From assembly GCF_000193205.1 (NCBI RefSeq), contig NC_015278.1:1488001-1552000 (forward strand): 64,000 nt of DNA. Reading direction: 5' to 3'. Below are positions 38,124 to 47,572 of the stretch, in pieces. The translations under genes were made by a program, and so were the position numbers. Every line of letters starts with the position of its first letter. Position 1 is the stretch's first letter. The stretch is from Aerococcus sp. Group 1 (GTDB lineage: Bacteria; Bacillota; Bacilli; Lactobacillales; Aerococcaceae). The notes beneath the pieces are model-generated. The model was not told where the DNA came from and made no database searches. It saw only the letters and a program-made list of their open reading frames with translations.

Positions 38124-40748
38124 TTAATTATCTTCGACTTTAAAAATCACTTGCTCACTATCTGTATCATACAAGAGATCGACTTGGTCATGTGCCTTTA
38201 TTTGTCCACTAATGATGCGTTCAGCAAAAGGCGTTTCCAAATATTTGCGAATGAAACGTTTTAAAGGCCGCGCCCCAAATTCAGGTTCATAAGCAGAGTC
38301 AGCTAAGTAATCCTTTAAGTCCTCTTGATAAGTTAGGAAGATATCTTGCTGACTTAAGCGGACTTTCAACTGGTCTAGGAGTTTCTCAACAATCGCCTCC
38401 ATATTTTCTTTAGATAGGGCCGAAAAGAGAATCGTATCATCAATCCGGTTTAAAAATTCAGGTCGGAAATGTTCTTGGAGTTTCTTAGTTACTGCTTGAC
38501 GAGCTCCATGCGATATCTCACTGTTTTTATGCTGAAGCATATCCGCAAGCAGAATATCCGAACCTAAATTACTGGTCATAATCAAAATAGTATTTTTGAA
38601 ATCAATCACCTGACCCTGGTTATCTGTTAGCCGACCATCATCTAGAATTTGTAATAAGAGGTTAAAGACATCCCGGTGGGCCTTTTCAATTTCATCTAAA
38701 AGAATAACCGCATAGGGTTGTCTACGAACTGCTTCCGTCAATTGTCCCCCTTCTTCGTAACCAACATAGCCAGGGGGCGCCCCTACTAAACGCGCAACAC
38801 TGTGCTTTTCCATATATTCACTCATGTCTAAACGGATAATTTTTTCTTCATCATTAAATAACTGATCAGCTAAGGCTTTAGCTAATTCCGTCTTTCCTAC
38901 CCCAGTAGGCCCAAGGAATAAGAAAGAACCAATAGGTCGGTTAGGATCTTGGACATCGGCACGAGACCGTATAACTGCCTGACTAACGGCTTGAACAGCT
39001 GGATCTTGACCAACAATACGTTGGTGTAAGCGGCTAGCTAAATGCATTAATTTTTCCCGTTCATGTTCAGCCACTTGGGCCACAGGGATGCCGGTTTGTC
39101 TGGCAATCACTTTGGCCACATCATTCTTCCTTACCCAGGGATCTAATAAGGGACCATCACTACCCTCTAGAATGGCCTGATAATCTGCCTGAACTTGATC
39201 TATCACAGCTTCAAGTTGGGGAATATTTTCCTCTTTTAACAGCTTCACCTTTTGACTATCAAAAGCTTTTTGGGCTTGGTCCAAGTCTAAATGGGCTTGA
39301 AATAATTTTTGACGGTAACCTTGCCAGTCTTTGAGCAAGACTTTTTCTGCCTGCCATTGTTCTTCTAGCCTAGCTTCCTCATTTTGGGCACTTGCCTGAG
39401 CCTGCTGAAGTTTATCCTCTTCATCAACTTGTCCGTTTGAAGCGGTTTGCGCATTGGCTAAAGTTAGCTCCATATGATATCGCTCTTCTCTAGCTGCTAA
39501 TAAACTAGCAGGCGCTTCTTTAAGAACCATACTTACTTCTGCACAAGCAATATCTAAGACATCGATGGCCTTATCCGGTAAGTAACGATCAGTCATATAG
39601 CGGTCACTCATAGTAACACTAGCTTCAATAGCAGAATCATCAATGAAGACCTTGTGGTAGTCTTCGTGTTGGGCTTGTAAGCCTCTAAGAATCGCCTGGC
39701 TTTCATCAAGAGTGGGTTGGTCAACGAGTATTCGTTGAAAACGGCGGTCAAGGGCACGGTCCTTTTCAAAGTATTGGTGATACTCCTGGTGGGTGGTCGC
39801 CCCAATACAGTGAATTTCACCTCGAGCTAACATAGGCTTGAGTAAGTTTCCAGCGTCCATAGCACCTTCTGTCTTTCCAGCTCCCACAATCGTATGAATT
39901 TCATCAATAAAGAGAATGATTTTTCCTTGTGAGCTTCTCACTTCATCGAGTACTGCTTTTAGGCGTTCTTCAAAATCACCACGATACTTGGCACCTGCAA
40001 TCAAGGCTCCAATGTCTAAAGCCATAACAATAGTGTCCTTTAAACTTGAAGGCAGCTTGTCTTCCTCAATATGCTGGACTAAGCCTTCGACTAAGGCCGT
40101 TTTACCGACACCAGCTTCGCCAATGAGGAGGGGGTTATTCTTTGACCGCCGCGATAGGATGAGCACCATATCAGCCAATTCTTTTTCCCTTCCAATAATG
40201 GGATCCATTTCATCCGCGCGATAGCTGGCATTTAAATTTCGGGCATACTTGGATAAGGCCGGAAAGGATAAGCTCACATCATCTCTATCAACCGTCCGCC
40301 TTTCTTGATAATCGGCTAATTTTTTATGGGCACTCGCTCGGTTAACATAATTATTTAACCAATGGGTCAGTTCATTGTTTTTCAGGTCAAAGAGGGCCAA
40401 TAAGAGGTCCTGACTAGCGATTTCGTTAGCGTGTCGCTTTTCTTGGTAGTTTTCTGCCCCTTGGAGCAGGTCGCCGAGTTGTTTTGAAAATTGCTGACCA
40501 TAGTTAAGATTCTTGCCATAGTCGCTACCTATACGTGACAACTCGCGATTAATTTCCGCCTGCATGGCCTTCATCGGCACATTGAGAGACTTTAAGAAAC
40601 GATAGATAAAGCCATTTTGATCTTCGATTAAATAGTTAAAGACATGGGCAATGGCGATGTTTTTATGTTTTTTCTTAATGGCCAAATTTTCTGCTTGTTT
40701 TAAGGCCGTTTCTATATTTTCAGCCAAACGTTTTTTACTATTAACCAT
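38124..40748 (-). CDS. ClpB disaggregase, copy 2
   Basis: Second full-length ClpB, 874 residues with the same domain set: N domain, NBD1 ([19 protein letters not shown]), middle coiled coil at ~410-530, NBD2 ([10 protein letters not shown]) and GARPLKR. The N domain and middle domain differ strongly from copy 1, while the ATPase cores are close, so this is an old or imported duplicate rather than a recent one. No CtsR repeat is seen upstream; it lies just past the dehydrogenase-operon terminator and may depend on read-through. Confidence 0.93.
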   Translation of the reverse strand: MVNSKKRLAENIETALKQAENLAIKKKHKNIAIAHVFNYLIEDQNGFIYRFLKSLNVPMKAMQAEINRELSRIGSDYGKNLNYGQQFSKQLGDLLQGAENYQEKRHANEIASQDLLLALFDLKNNELTHWLNNYVNRASAHKKLADYQERRTVDRDDVSLSFPALSKYARNLNASYRADEMDPIIGREKELADMVLILSRRSKNNPLLIGEAGVGKTALVEGLVQHIEEDKLPSSLKDTIVMALDIGALIAGAKYRGDFEERLKAVLDEVRSSQGKIILFIDEIHTIVGAGKTEGAMDAGNLLKPMLARGEIHCIGATTHQEYHQYFEKDRALDRRFQRILVDQPTLDESQAILRGLQAQHEDYHKVFIDDSAIEASVTMSDRYMTDRYLPDKAIDVLDIACAEVSMVLKEAPASLLAAREERYHMELTLANAQTASNGQVDEEDKLQQAQASAQNEEARLEEQWQAEKVLLKDWQGYRQKLFQAHLDLDQAQKAFDSQKVKLLKEENIPQLEAVIDQVQADYQAILEGSDGPLLDPWVRKNDVAKVIARQTGIPVAQVAEHEREKLMHLASRLHQRIVGQDPAVQAVSQAVIRSRADVQDPNRPIGSFLFLGPTGVGKTELAKALADQLFNDEEKIIRLDMSEYMEKHSVARLVGAPPGYVGYEEGGQLTEAVRRQPYAVILLDEIEKAHRDVFNLLLQILDDGRLTDNQGQVIDFKNTILIMTSNLGSDILLADMLQHKNSEISHGARQAVTKKLQEHFRPEFLNRIDDTILFSALSKENMEAIVEKLLDQLKVRLSQQDIFLTYQEDLKDYLADSAYEPEFGARPLKRFIRKYLETPFAERIISGQIKAHDQVDLLYDTDSEQVIFKVEDN

Positions 40749-40779
40749 TTTTTCCCTCCTTTACCTACCTATAAAAAAT

Positions 40780-40811
40780 GAGAAGGCTGCGACTTCTGTC
40801 CCAGCCCTCTC
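40780..40811 (-). terminator. Terminator after the dehydrogenase operon
   Basis: GAGAAGGCTG/CAGCCCTCTC stem followed by TTTTTTATAG on the minus strand, only ~30 bases before the clpB2 start. Confidence 0.8.
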
Positions 40812-40847
40812 CTGCTATCTCGGTCCAACGGATAGTCATTATGCTTC

Positions 40848-42065
40848 TTATAGCAATAAGCTATAAGGATTTTCTAGATAAGAAACAATTAGGTCTAAGA
40901 AAGCACCAGCTGGATCCCCATCCAATAATTGGTGGTCAAAGGTTAAACTTAATGGGAATTTACTTAATTCCACCACTTTGCCATTATCATCAAAGGCTAA
41001 TTCCTTTTGAATGGCCCCCAGACCCAGAATACCCGCTTCTGGTGGATTGATTACCGGGGTGAAGTATTCAATTCCTCGCCCTCCCATATTAGTAATAGAG
41101 AAGGTAGAACCGGAATAGAGATCTGCTGGTAGTTGACCAGCCTTGGCCTGGCTAGTCACTTCGTTAATCCTTTCGCCTAATTTACTTAGACTGAGGCCTT
41201 GAGCATCTCTAATAACAGGAACCACTAAGCCATCAGCAACCGCTGTTGCCATACCAATGTGAACCGCTTCATGTTGTTCCCAGTGTCCATCCTGGTACCA
41301 GCTATTCATTTCTGGCGTTTCTTCTAAAGCCTTCACAGCTGCTCGGGTAATTAAGGTGGTCCAGCCTAGTGCTGCACCATCATTGGCTTTGGCCTTAATT
41401 TCTTGACGCAGCTTGCTTAATTGAGTCACGTCTGCCTTGCGATGTAGGGACAGCTGGGCTGTGGTTTGTAAGCTTTGTACCATCCGTTTTGCAATAGTCT
41501 TACGCATACCTGGTAAACCTTCACCAGCTTGGCTAGTGACTGCTTGACTAGGCTTAGCTTGAGGTTGATAGCGTTCAACATCACGACGGGTAATCCGGCC
41601 ATTACCACCTGTTCCCGGAATATCTTCAATGTCATAGCCCTTTTCAGCTGCTAGCTTACGGGCGACGGGAGTAATAAAGATACGCTCACCTTTAACTGCT
41701 CCCGATTGAGCTTTCTTGTCTGAAGCTTTCTGGGCTGGCTCTTGTGACACTTCTTTTTCACTTGAGCTGGATTCTGCTTCAGCTTCACTAGATTTTTCGT
41801 CTGAGCTTCCAACTTCCACTTCTTCTCCAGGCTCGCCAATATAAGCCATGGCTGCCTTACATTTTAACACGTCACCTTCATCAGCTAGAATTTTAATCAC
41901 AGTACCTGCTTCTGGTGCTTCAACATCACCAGATAATTTTTCCGAACTAATCGTTGCTAGGACATCGCCTGAAGAAACTTCATCGCCTTCTTTAACATAC
42001 CATTGTTCAATGGTTCCTTCTGTCATGGTGAGTCCTAATGTTGGCATTACAACTTCTGTCGCCAT
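40848..42065 (-). CDS. Dihydrolipoamide acyltransferase (E2), PDH/acetoin dehydrogenase type
   Basis: Transfers the acyl group from the E1-made intermediate to CoA. 405 residues: one lipoyl domain (ISSEKLSGDVEAPEAG, lipoyl-Lys in SSEKL), an acidic Ser/Glu linker, a peripheral-subunit-binding domain (VARKLAAEKGYDIEDIPGTGGNGRITRRDV), then the catalytic domain with the C-terminal DHQLLDGDPAG. The usual HRxxDG is HQLLDG here. Last gene of a four-gene operon. Confidence 0.92.
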   Translation of the reverse strand: MATEVVMPTLGLTMTEGTIEQWYVKEGDEVSSGDVLATISSEKLSGDVEAPEAGTVIKILADEGDVLKCKAAMAYIGEPGEEVEVGSSDEKSSEAEAESSSSEKEVSQEPAQKASDKKAQSGAVKGERIFITPVARKLAAEKGYDIEDIPGTGGNGRITRRDVERYQPQAKPSQAVTSQAGEGLPGMRKTIAKRMVQSLQTTAQLSLHRKADVTQLSKLRQEIKAKANDGAALGWTTLITRAAVKALEETPEMNSWYQDGHWEQHEAVHIGMATAVADGLVVPVIRDAQGLSLSKLGERINEVTSQAKAGQLPADLYSGSTFSITNMGGRGIEYFTPVINPPEAGILGLGAIQKELAFDDNGKVVELSKFPLSLTFDHQLLDGDPAGAFLDLIVSYLENPYSLLL

Positions 42066-42079
42066 ATATTTCCGCCTCC

Positions 42080-43111
42080 TTATGCTCTTAAGTCGTCAAT
42101 AAGTTCAGCAGCTTCTTCAATTACCTTATCTGCATCAGGTAAATATAATTGTTCCAAGTTGACCGCAAAAGGTACCGGTACATTAGGTGCACAAATACAT
42201 TTAATTGGTCCGTCAAGGTAATCAAAGGCCTTATCACTCACTACAGAGGCAATATCGGTTGCTGTATTATTGTGAGGATTGGATTCATCAATTACAATTA
42301 AACGTCCGGTTTTCTTCACCGATTCAATCACGGTTTCTTGGTCCCAAGGGGCAACGGTTCTTAAGTCAATGACTTCTACAGAAATGCCATCCTCAGCCAA
42401 GCGGTCAGCTACCTCTTCAGCAACAAAGAGCATTTTCCCTATAGTAACAATAGTTAGGTCGTCGCCTTGACGGTAAACATTGGCCTTTCCAATCGGGATG
42501 GTATAATATTCTTCTGGAACTTCGCCCTTTTGCCCATAGATGGTCTTATCTTCTGAAAAGACTACAATATTATTATCTTCAATTGAGGCTAGGAGTAAGC
42601 CCTTAGCATCATAAGGTGTCGCAGGAACAACGACTTTGATCCCTGGAATAGATCCAAAAATTCCATAATAAGATCCCGAGTGTTGGGCAGCTGCACTGGC
42701 CCCAGCCCCATGCATGGTCCGAACTACCATAGGAATCTGTGCCTTACCACCAAACATATAACGCATTTTGGAGCCTTGACCCAATAAGGAGTCCAAACAG
42801 AAACCAATGAAATCATTAAACATTAATTCTGGAACAGGGCGTAGACCAGTCACGGCCATACCTACTGCTGCAGCCATATAGCCCATTTCTGATAAGGGAG
42901 TATCTATTACACGGTCAAGACCGTACTTAGGGCCTAGTCCCTTAGTGACTCCCATCACGCCACCCCAGGCGTCTTCATTTTCTTCAGCTAAATGATCAAC
43001 TTCGCGTCCACCCGCAATATCTTCTCCTAATAAAACCACACGATCGTCTTTTTCCATGGCTTGGTCTAAAGCTTCATTAATTGCGGTCATAAAGGCAATT
43101 TCTCTACTCAT
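42080..43111 (-). CDS. 2-oxo-acid/acetoin dehydrogenase E1 beta subunit
   Basis: Pairs with the alpha subunit to form the thiamine-pyrophosphate-dependent E1. 343 residues: MTAINEALDQAMEKDDRVVLLGEDIAGG at the N-terminus, GAGASAAAQHSGSYYGIFGSIPGIKVVVPATPYDAKGL in the core, and VIDLRTVAPWD. Fourteen bases before the E2 gene. Sequence style favours the AcoB/PdhB group; substrate (pyruvate or acetoin) is not settled by sequence. Confidence 0.93.
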   Translation of the reverse strand: MSREIAFMTAINEALDQAMEKDDRVVLLGEDIAGGREVDHLAEENEDAWGGVMGVTKGLGPKYGLDRVIDTPLSEMGYMAAAVGMAVTGLRPVPELMFNDFIGFCLDSLLGQGSKMRYMFGGKAQIPMVVRTMHGAGASAAAQHSGSYYGIFGSIPGIKVVVPATPYDAKGLLLASIEDNNIVVFSEDKTIYGQKGEVPEEYYTIPIGKANVYRQGDDLTIVTIGKMLFVAEEVADRLAEDGISVEVIDLRTVAPWDQETVIESVKKTGRLIVIDESNPHNNTATDIASVVSDKAFDYLDGPIKCICAPNVPVPFAVNLEQLYLPDADKVIEEAAELIDDLRA

Positions 43112-43144
43112 ATTAAAGTCTCCTCTCTCAGCTAAATCCTCAGA

Positions 43145-44218
43145 TTAGTCAGCGAAAACATCAGTTAATAGATTTTCAGCAGCAGGAATTGGGCTTTCTT
43201 TAGCATATTCCACAGCCTCTTCTATATCTTGTTTGGCTTGTGCTTCGATTTCTTCTAATTCTTCTTGACTTGCTAAGCCATGTTCAATGGCATAATCTTT
43301 AAAGACTTGAATAGCGTCACGGTCAGCCCATTCTTTCTCTGGGCCAGAAAGGGCTTTGTATTTTTGTTCGTCCCCTTCAAAGTGACCATAGTTACGGTAG
43401 GCCACACATTCAATTAAGCTTGGTCCACCACCTTGACGGGCCCGGTCAATGGCTTCACCGGCAGCTTCATAAACAGCCATCAAGTCCTTACCATCGACAC
43501 GGACCCCTGGCATATTGTAGGCTGCCGCCCGTTCAGCAATAGTTTCCGAGCCCGAAGAATACCACTGAGGCGTTGATTCCGCAAAGAAGTTATTTTCATT
43601 GACAAAAATAACCGGTAGCTGCCAAATACTTGCCATATTTAAACACTCATGGAATAATCCTTCATTAGAAGCCCCATCTCCAAAGAAACACACAGCAACT
43701 GAATCAGTTTTGAGGTATTTATTACGCATGGCAGCCCCAACAGCTAGTCCGAAACCGCCACCAACCATACCATTAGCTCCTAAGATCCCCTTATCGAGGT
43801 CAGCTATATGCATGGATCCGCCCTTACCTTTACCAAGGCCGGTCTCTTTACCAAAGATCTCAGCCATCATCCCTTTAAGGTCGCCTCCCTTGGCCACACA
43901 GTGACCGTGTCCGCGGTGGGTAGAGGTAATGTAGTCATCATCAGTTAAGTGGGCACAGACACCACTAGCAATCGCTTCTTCACCAGCATATAAGTGAACG
44001 AAACCAGGAATTTCCCCTTGAGCGAAGAAGCGGTGAACGGTATCCTCAAAGTCGCGGATTTCGTTCATCGTTTTATAAATCGCCTTGGCCTTATCTGGGC
44101 TCATGGCTTTAACTTCAACATCAGAGGCTGTTTTAATATCGGTTTCCATCCGCTCTTTAAATTGAGCTTGTCCGGAGCTTTTTCTTTGCTCTTGTTGTTG
44201 TTCTTGTGCTTTCACCAT
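43145..44218 (-). CDS. 2-oxo-acid/acetoin dehydrogenase E1 alpha subunit
   Basis: 357 residues with a Gln-rich N-terminal extension of ~35 residues before the conserved body. TPP-binding motif GDGASNEGLFHECLNMASIWQLPVIFVNEN (GDG...N), plus THRGHGHCVAKGGD and GKGGSMH. This fits the AcoA-like class. ATG at 44218 with AGGAGG eight bases upstream. Second gene of the operon. Confidence 0.94.
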   Translation of the reverse strand: MVKAQEQQQEQRKSSGQAQFKERMETDIKTASDVEVKAMSPDKAKAIYKTMNEIRDFEDTVHRFFAQGEIPGFVHLYAGEEAIASGVCAHLTDDDYITSTHRGHGHCVAKGGDLKGMMAEIFGKETGLGKGKGGSMHIADLDKGILGANGMVGGGFGLAVGAAMRNKYLKTDSVAVCFFGDGASNEGLFHECLNMASIWQLPVIFVNENNFFAESTPQWYSSGSETIAERAAAYNMPGVRVDGKDLMAVYEAAGEAIDRARQGGGPSLIECVAYRNYGHFEGDEQKYKALSGPEKEWADRDAIQVFKDYAIEHGLASQEELEEIEAQAKQDIEEAVEYAKESPIPAAENLLTDVFAD

Positions 44219-44251
44219 AATGAATTCCTCCTATTGTATCTGTTTAACTCA

Positions 44252-45598
44252 TCAATATTTTCTTACCAATGCTTTAGCGACATCTCCAATAGTTTCTGAT
44301 AAGGTAGGGTGGGCGAAGACCATTTGCGCTAATTCATCAATGGTTCCCTCACATTGATAGACGGCTAGGAGAATATGCATAATTTCACTTGCTCCATGAC
44401 CAACTACCAGGCCCCCTAAGATCTGCCCATATTGTCTTTCACTAATAATATTGACAAAGCCCTCACTCTCATTCAGAGCAGCAGCTGCCCCATTCATCAT
44501 GAAAGGAATTGAATGACTAATCACATCATAGCCAGCCTTTTGGGCTTGGTCTTCGTGTAAGCCAAAACTTTCAACATCAACGTCAACTGCCATTTTACGA
44601 GGCACGGCATTAAAATCTAATGGATACTCAGCCTGGCCGAGGATAGCCTTGACTGCCTTGATACCTTCATGGCTAGCAGCATGGGCAAAGGGCCAGCCCC
44701 CGATTAAATCACCTACTCCGTATACTCCAGGTGAACTGGATTGATAGTTTTCATCGACAGCTAGATAAGTGCCTTTTTTATCTAGTTCTAGTCCCATAGC
44801 TTTTACCAAACTTAAATCTGGACGCCGACTCAGCATGAGGAGAACTTGGTCAAAACTAAGGTCTTGACCATCACTCAGCTGAATTTTCCCAGGACTAAGC
44901 CGATCAATGGCTACCCCTTCAATCACTTTTACCGAAAGTTTTTTGAATAGCTTTTTGACATAGTCTTGAACTTCCTTAACCTGGTTAGGGATAATGGTTG
45001 CCTTTTCCTCAATAAGAGTCACCTTTACACCTAATGCAGCCATGGCAAAGGCAAATTCAACCCCATGCTCACTAGCGCCAACAACCACTAAGTCGTCAGG
45101 TAAGTCTTCCATTTGGAAAAAGCTCTCATGCGTCAAGTAATCGACCTGGTCAATACCAGGTATCTCCGGATCTAAGACCCGACTTCCAGTAGCTAAGAGA
45201 ACATTTTCAGCGCTAAGGGTCTGATCATTGACCCTAAAAGTCTTGTCCTTGACAAAGACTGCTTCACCTTCAATAAAATCAATCCCATTACTTTTAAAAA
45301 TTTGCAAGATTCCCTGTTGATTTTGTTGGACGACTTGGTCCTTGCGTTCTTTAAGCGCTTTAAAGTCAACTGAATCACTTGCTTGACTGAGACCATATTT
45401 AGCCAGTTGCTTACTTTGCATGGCCCAGCGTCCATTTTGAACGTAGCTTTGAATGGGGATGCAGCCTGAATTTAAACAAGTTCCCCCAACTGGGCCCTTC
45501 TCAACTACGGCTGTTTTTAAGCCCGACTTAGCGGCCTCTTCCGCAGCGATATAACCTCCTGGTCCAGAACCAATGACAAGTAAATCATAATGTGCCAA
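44252..45598 (-). CDS. Dihydrolipoamide dehydrogenase (E3)
   Basis: Reoxidises dihydrolipoamide with NAD+. About 448 residues from TTG 45598, chosen because AAGGAG lies eight bases before it (MAHYDLLVIGSGPGG after initiation). FAD motif IGSGPGGYIAAEEAA, redox-active GGTCLNSGCIP (C-x4-C) and a C-terminal HPTLSE with the catalytic His. First gene of the operon, under the cre site. Confidence 0.95.
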   Translation of the reverse strand: MAHYDLLVIGSGPGGYIAAEEAAKSGLKTAVVEKGPVGGTCLNSGCIPIQSYVQNGRWAMQSKQLAKYGLSQASDSVDFKALKERKDQVVQQNQQGILQIFKSNGIDFIEGEAVFVKDKTFRVNDQTLSAENVLLATGSRVLDPEIPGIDQVDYLTHESFFQMEDLPDDLVVVGASEHGVEFAFAMAALGVKVTLIEEKATIIPNQVKEVQDYVKKLFKKLSVKVIEGVAIDRLSPGKIQLSDGQDLSFDQVLLMLSRRPDLSLVKAMGLELDKKGTYLAVDENYQSSSPGVYGVGDLIGGWPFAHAASHEGIKAVKAILGQAEYPLDFNAVPRKMAVDVDVESFGLHEDQAQKAGYDVISHSIPFMMNGAAAALNESEGFVNIISERQYGQILGGLVVGHGASEIMHILLAVYQCEGTIDELAQMVFAHPTLSETIGDVAKALVRKY

Positions 45599-45623
45599 GA
45601 AAATCACTCCTTCCAAATATAAA

Positions 45624-45637
45624 TGTAATCGCTTTCA
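45624..45637. promoter_or_regulatory. cre site (CcpA operator) for the dehydrogenase operon
   Basis: TGAAAGCGATTACA on the minus strand fits the consensus TGWNANCGNTNWCA at every fixed position. It lies ~25 bases before the lpd start and just after TATTATAAA, where CcpA would block transcription when sugar is plentiful. Confidence 0.8.
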
Positions 45638-45752
45638 TTTATAATAACACATTCTTTTTTAATTGCCAGAAAATTCATACACTATTTCGACTTTTATTTT
45701 ATTTTTTAACCAATTAGTGATATTTTTCTTTAAAATAGAAGATCTAAAAAGA

Positions 45753-45780
45753 CCCCCAAGTAATCGACTTACTTGGAGGG
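45753..45780 (-). terminator. Terminator after the LysR gene
   Basis: CCCCCAAGTAA/TTACTTGGAGG stem, then TCTTTTTAG on the minus strand. Confidence 0.85.
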
Positions 45781-45807
45781 CTTCTTTGTGTCCTTTATCA
45801 TTACATT

Positions 45808-46686
45808 TTAGGCAAAGTCACGCTGGTAATCTTTAGCAAAATTAAAAAATGCTGGCGCTGCTTGAGAGAAGTAATGGCCTTTCTTATAAACTAGGCTAAC
45901 GGTCCTCTGGATGGAAAAATCTGCTACTCTAAGAGGGATAATCTGTTCTTGGCTTGATAAGAGAGAAATCTTAGGCGTAAAAGAAATGCCATAACCGGCT
46001 TCGACCAATTTATGGATCGCAGCGGCATCTTCTAATTCGATCTGGTAATTAGGTGTAAAGCCGGCCTGTTGACAGAAACCATCCGTTAACTCCCGAAAAC
46101 TATAACCCTGACTCGAACCAACAAATTTTTCCGCCTTTAAATCGCTTAAGAAAACCTGCTTAGCCTGGGCAAAGGGGTGTTTCTGACTCACTGTGACAAA
46201 GATTTCTTCACTGATTATAGGGAGGGTCTCGACTTGGTCATGATTAATCTCATGGGTAGCTATCCAAAAATCGAGTTGATCTTTTAACAATTTTTCGAGC
46301 ATCAAGGCACTCGCTGCTTCATACTGCTTGACCCGAACCTTGGGATAATCGTGGAGAAAGTCGCTCAATAAATTAGGGAAAACATGGGGAAGGGTAACGC
46401 CAATGATAATTTCACCATGTTCTAAACCGGAAATTTCCCTAACCACCCGCTTTCCTTCGTTTAAAGCACTAAAGGAATGATCGAGGTAAGTTAGAAAAGT
46501 TTCCCCATAGTGATTCAAATGAACACCGCGGCCTTGACGGACAAATAGATCGACTCCTAAATCTTCTTCTAACTGTTTAATAGCCCGGCTAATGGCTGGT
46601 TGAGATACATTTAATTCTTCCGCGGCACTGGTCATATTGCCTATCTCAGCCACCGCTTTAAAATATTTCAAAGCATAGTAGTTCAT
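45808..46686 (-). CDS. LysR-type transcriptional regulator
   Basis: 292 residues: N-terminal winged helix (MTSAAEELNVSQPAISRAIKQLEEDLG) and a periplasmic-binding-like effector domain at ~90-290. It lies upstream of the dehydrogenase operon on the same strand, but with a terminator between, so control of that operon is possible and unproven. Effector not inferable. Confidence 0.9.
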   Translation of the reverse strand: MNYYALKYFKAVAEIGNMTSAAEELNVSQPAISRAIKQLEEDLGVDLFVRQGRGVHLNHYGETFLTYLDHSFSALNEGKRVVREISGLEHGEIIIGVTLPHVFPNLLSDFLHDYPKVRVKQYEAASALMLEKLLKDQLDFWIATHEINHDQVETLPIISEEIFVTVSQKHPFAQAKQVFLSDLKAEKFVGSSQGYSFRELTDGFCQQAGFTPNYQIELEDAAAIHKLVEAGYGISFTPKISLLSSQEQIIPLRVADFSIQRTVSLVYKKGHYFSQAAPAFFNFAKDYQRDFA

Positions 46687-46807
46687 TTTACCACCTCTTC
46701 ATTGATTGTCCTTATTATTTCAATTCCTCAGCTATTTTTCAAGGCTTAGTCAGTCAACTTCCCTTTTAACTTGGACCATTGCCATAAGAGTTATTTTTCA
46801 TAAAAAA

Positions 46808-46829
46808 GACTGGGATTTTTGTCCCAGTC
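46808..46829 (-). terminator. Terminator after the acidic protein gene
   Basis: GACTGGGA/TCCCAGTC stem followed by TTTTTTATG on the minus strand. Confidence 0.85.
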
Positions 46830-46880
46830 CGTAATAGCTTTTTCATATTTTAAGAAGAGAAAATCATTAGCTAGTTAATC

Positions 46881-47417
46881 TTATTTATCTTGCTTGCTTT
46901 CTTCCTTGTTTTCGTTGTCATTTTTCTTGTCACTATCGTCATTATCTGATTCCTTCTTGTCTTCTAAGAAAGGTCTGTCGAAATCAAGGAAATGACCTGG
47001 TCTAAAGTCGGTAAAGAAACGACTGAATTCATCATTGAAGCGTTGGTGCATTTGATTAAAGTGATCCATTAATTGATCATATTGAGCTTGGTTTTCATCA
47101 GTAACATCCACCCAGCCGGTGTCTTGACCATTAATGTTCATCCGCATCTTGCGACTAACTTGAGGTTTTGAACTTTTAGCTTGAGTTGGATGATTAGCGC
47201 CTGCAGATTCTTCAACCTTATAAGAAACTACATCATCATCTTCTAATTCATTGACATCGACTTGGAATTGAGCGCCTTTATCCTTTAAGAAAGCTAATTT
47301 ATCTTGGTCTGAAAGGTTAGCATATTTGATGAAATCTTGTTCATTAAGTTCTGCAACTAGGATACCTTTACCATATTTATCACTGTTAACTTCTGCAGTT
47401 ACTGTATACATTTTCAT
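46881..47417 (-). CDS. Uncharacterised acidic protein with a stress-type promoter
   Basis: Not recognised. 178 residues, no signal peptide or membrane helix. The N-terminal ~70 residues look folded (MYTVTAEVNSDKYGKGILVAELNEQDFIKYANLS), the middle holds MRMNINGQDTGWVDVTDENQAQYD and an aromatic/His helix, and the last ~35 residues are almost all Asp, Glu, Asn, Lys and Ser (likely disordered). ATG at 47417 with AAAGGTGA upstream. Its promoter carries AGTCA repeats like CtsR sites. A chaperone-like or stress role is only a guess from that. Confidence 0.8.
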   Translation of the reverse strand: MKMYTVTAEVNSDKYGKGILVAELNEQDFIKYANLSDQDKLAFLKDKGAQFQVDVNELEDDDVVSYKVEESAGANHPTQAKSSKPQVSRKMRMNINGQDTGWVDVTDENQAQYDQLMDHFNQMHQRFNDEFSRFFTDFRPGHFLDFDRPFLEDKKESDNDDSDKKNDNENKEESKQDK

Positions 47418-47482
47418 AAATGATCACCTTTCTTAGTTATTTGATTATCTTACTATTAGGATCTCTTTCATCCTACATTTAT

Positions 47483-47511
47483 AGTATAAGCCTTTAATCA
47501 AAATTAGTCAA
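47483..47511 (-). promoter_or_regulatory. Promoter of the acidic protein gene
   Basis: TTGACT (47506-47511), 17 bases, TATACT (47483-47488) on the minus strand. Confidence 0.75.
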
Positions 47512-47536
47512 TATATATGACTGACTTTAATTGACT
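47506..47536 (-). promoter_or_regulatory. CtsR-like repeats over the -35
   Basis: On the minus strand AGTCAAT-TAA-AGTCAGT (47520-47536) has heptad spacing like the clpB1 operator. It overlaps a perfect AGTCA-ATATATA-TGACT inverted repeat (47506-47522). The heptads are degenerate, so CtsR is a hypothesis; another repressor could bind the palindrome. Confidence 0.45.
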
Positions 47537-47550
47537 TTAAAGGTAAAAAA

Positions 47551-47568
47551 GAGAGTGATCTCACTCTC
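47551..47568 (-). terminator. Terminator after the second MaoC gene
   Basis: GAGAGTGA/TCACTCTC stem with TTTTTT after it on the minus strand, starting five bases past the stop. Confidence 0.85.
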
Positions 47569-47572
47569 CCTA

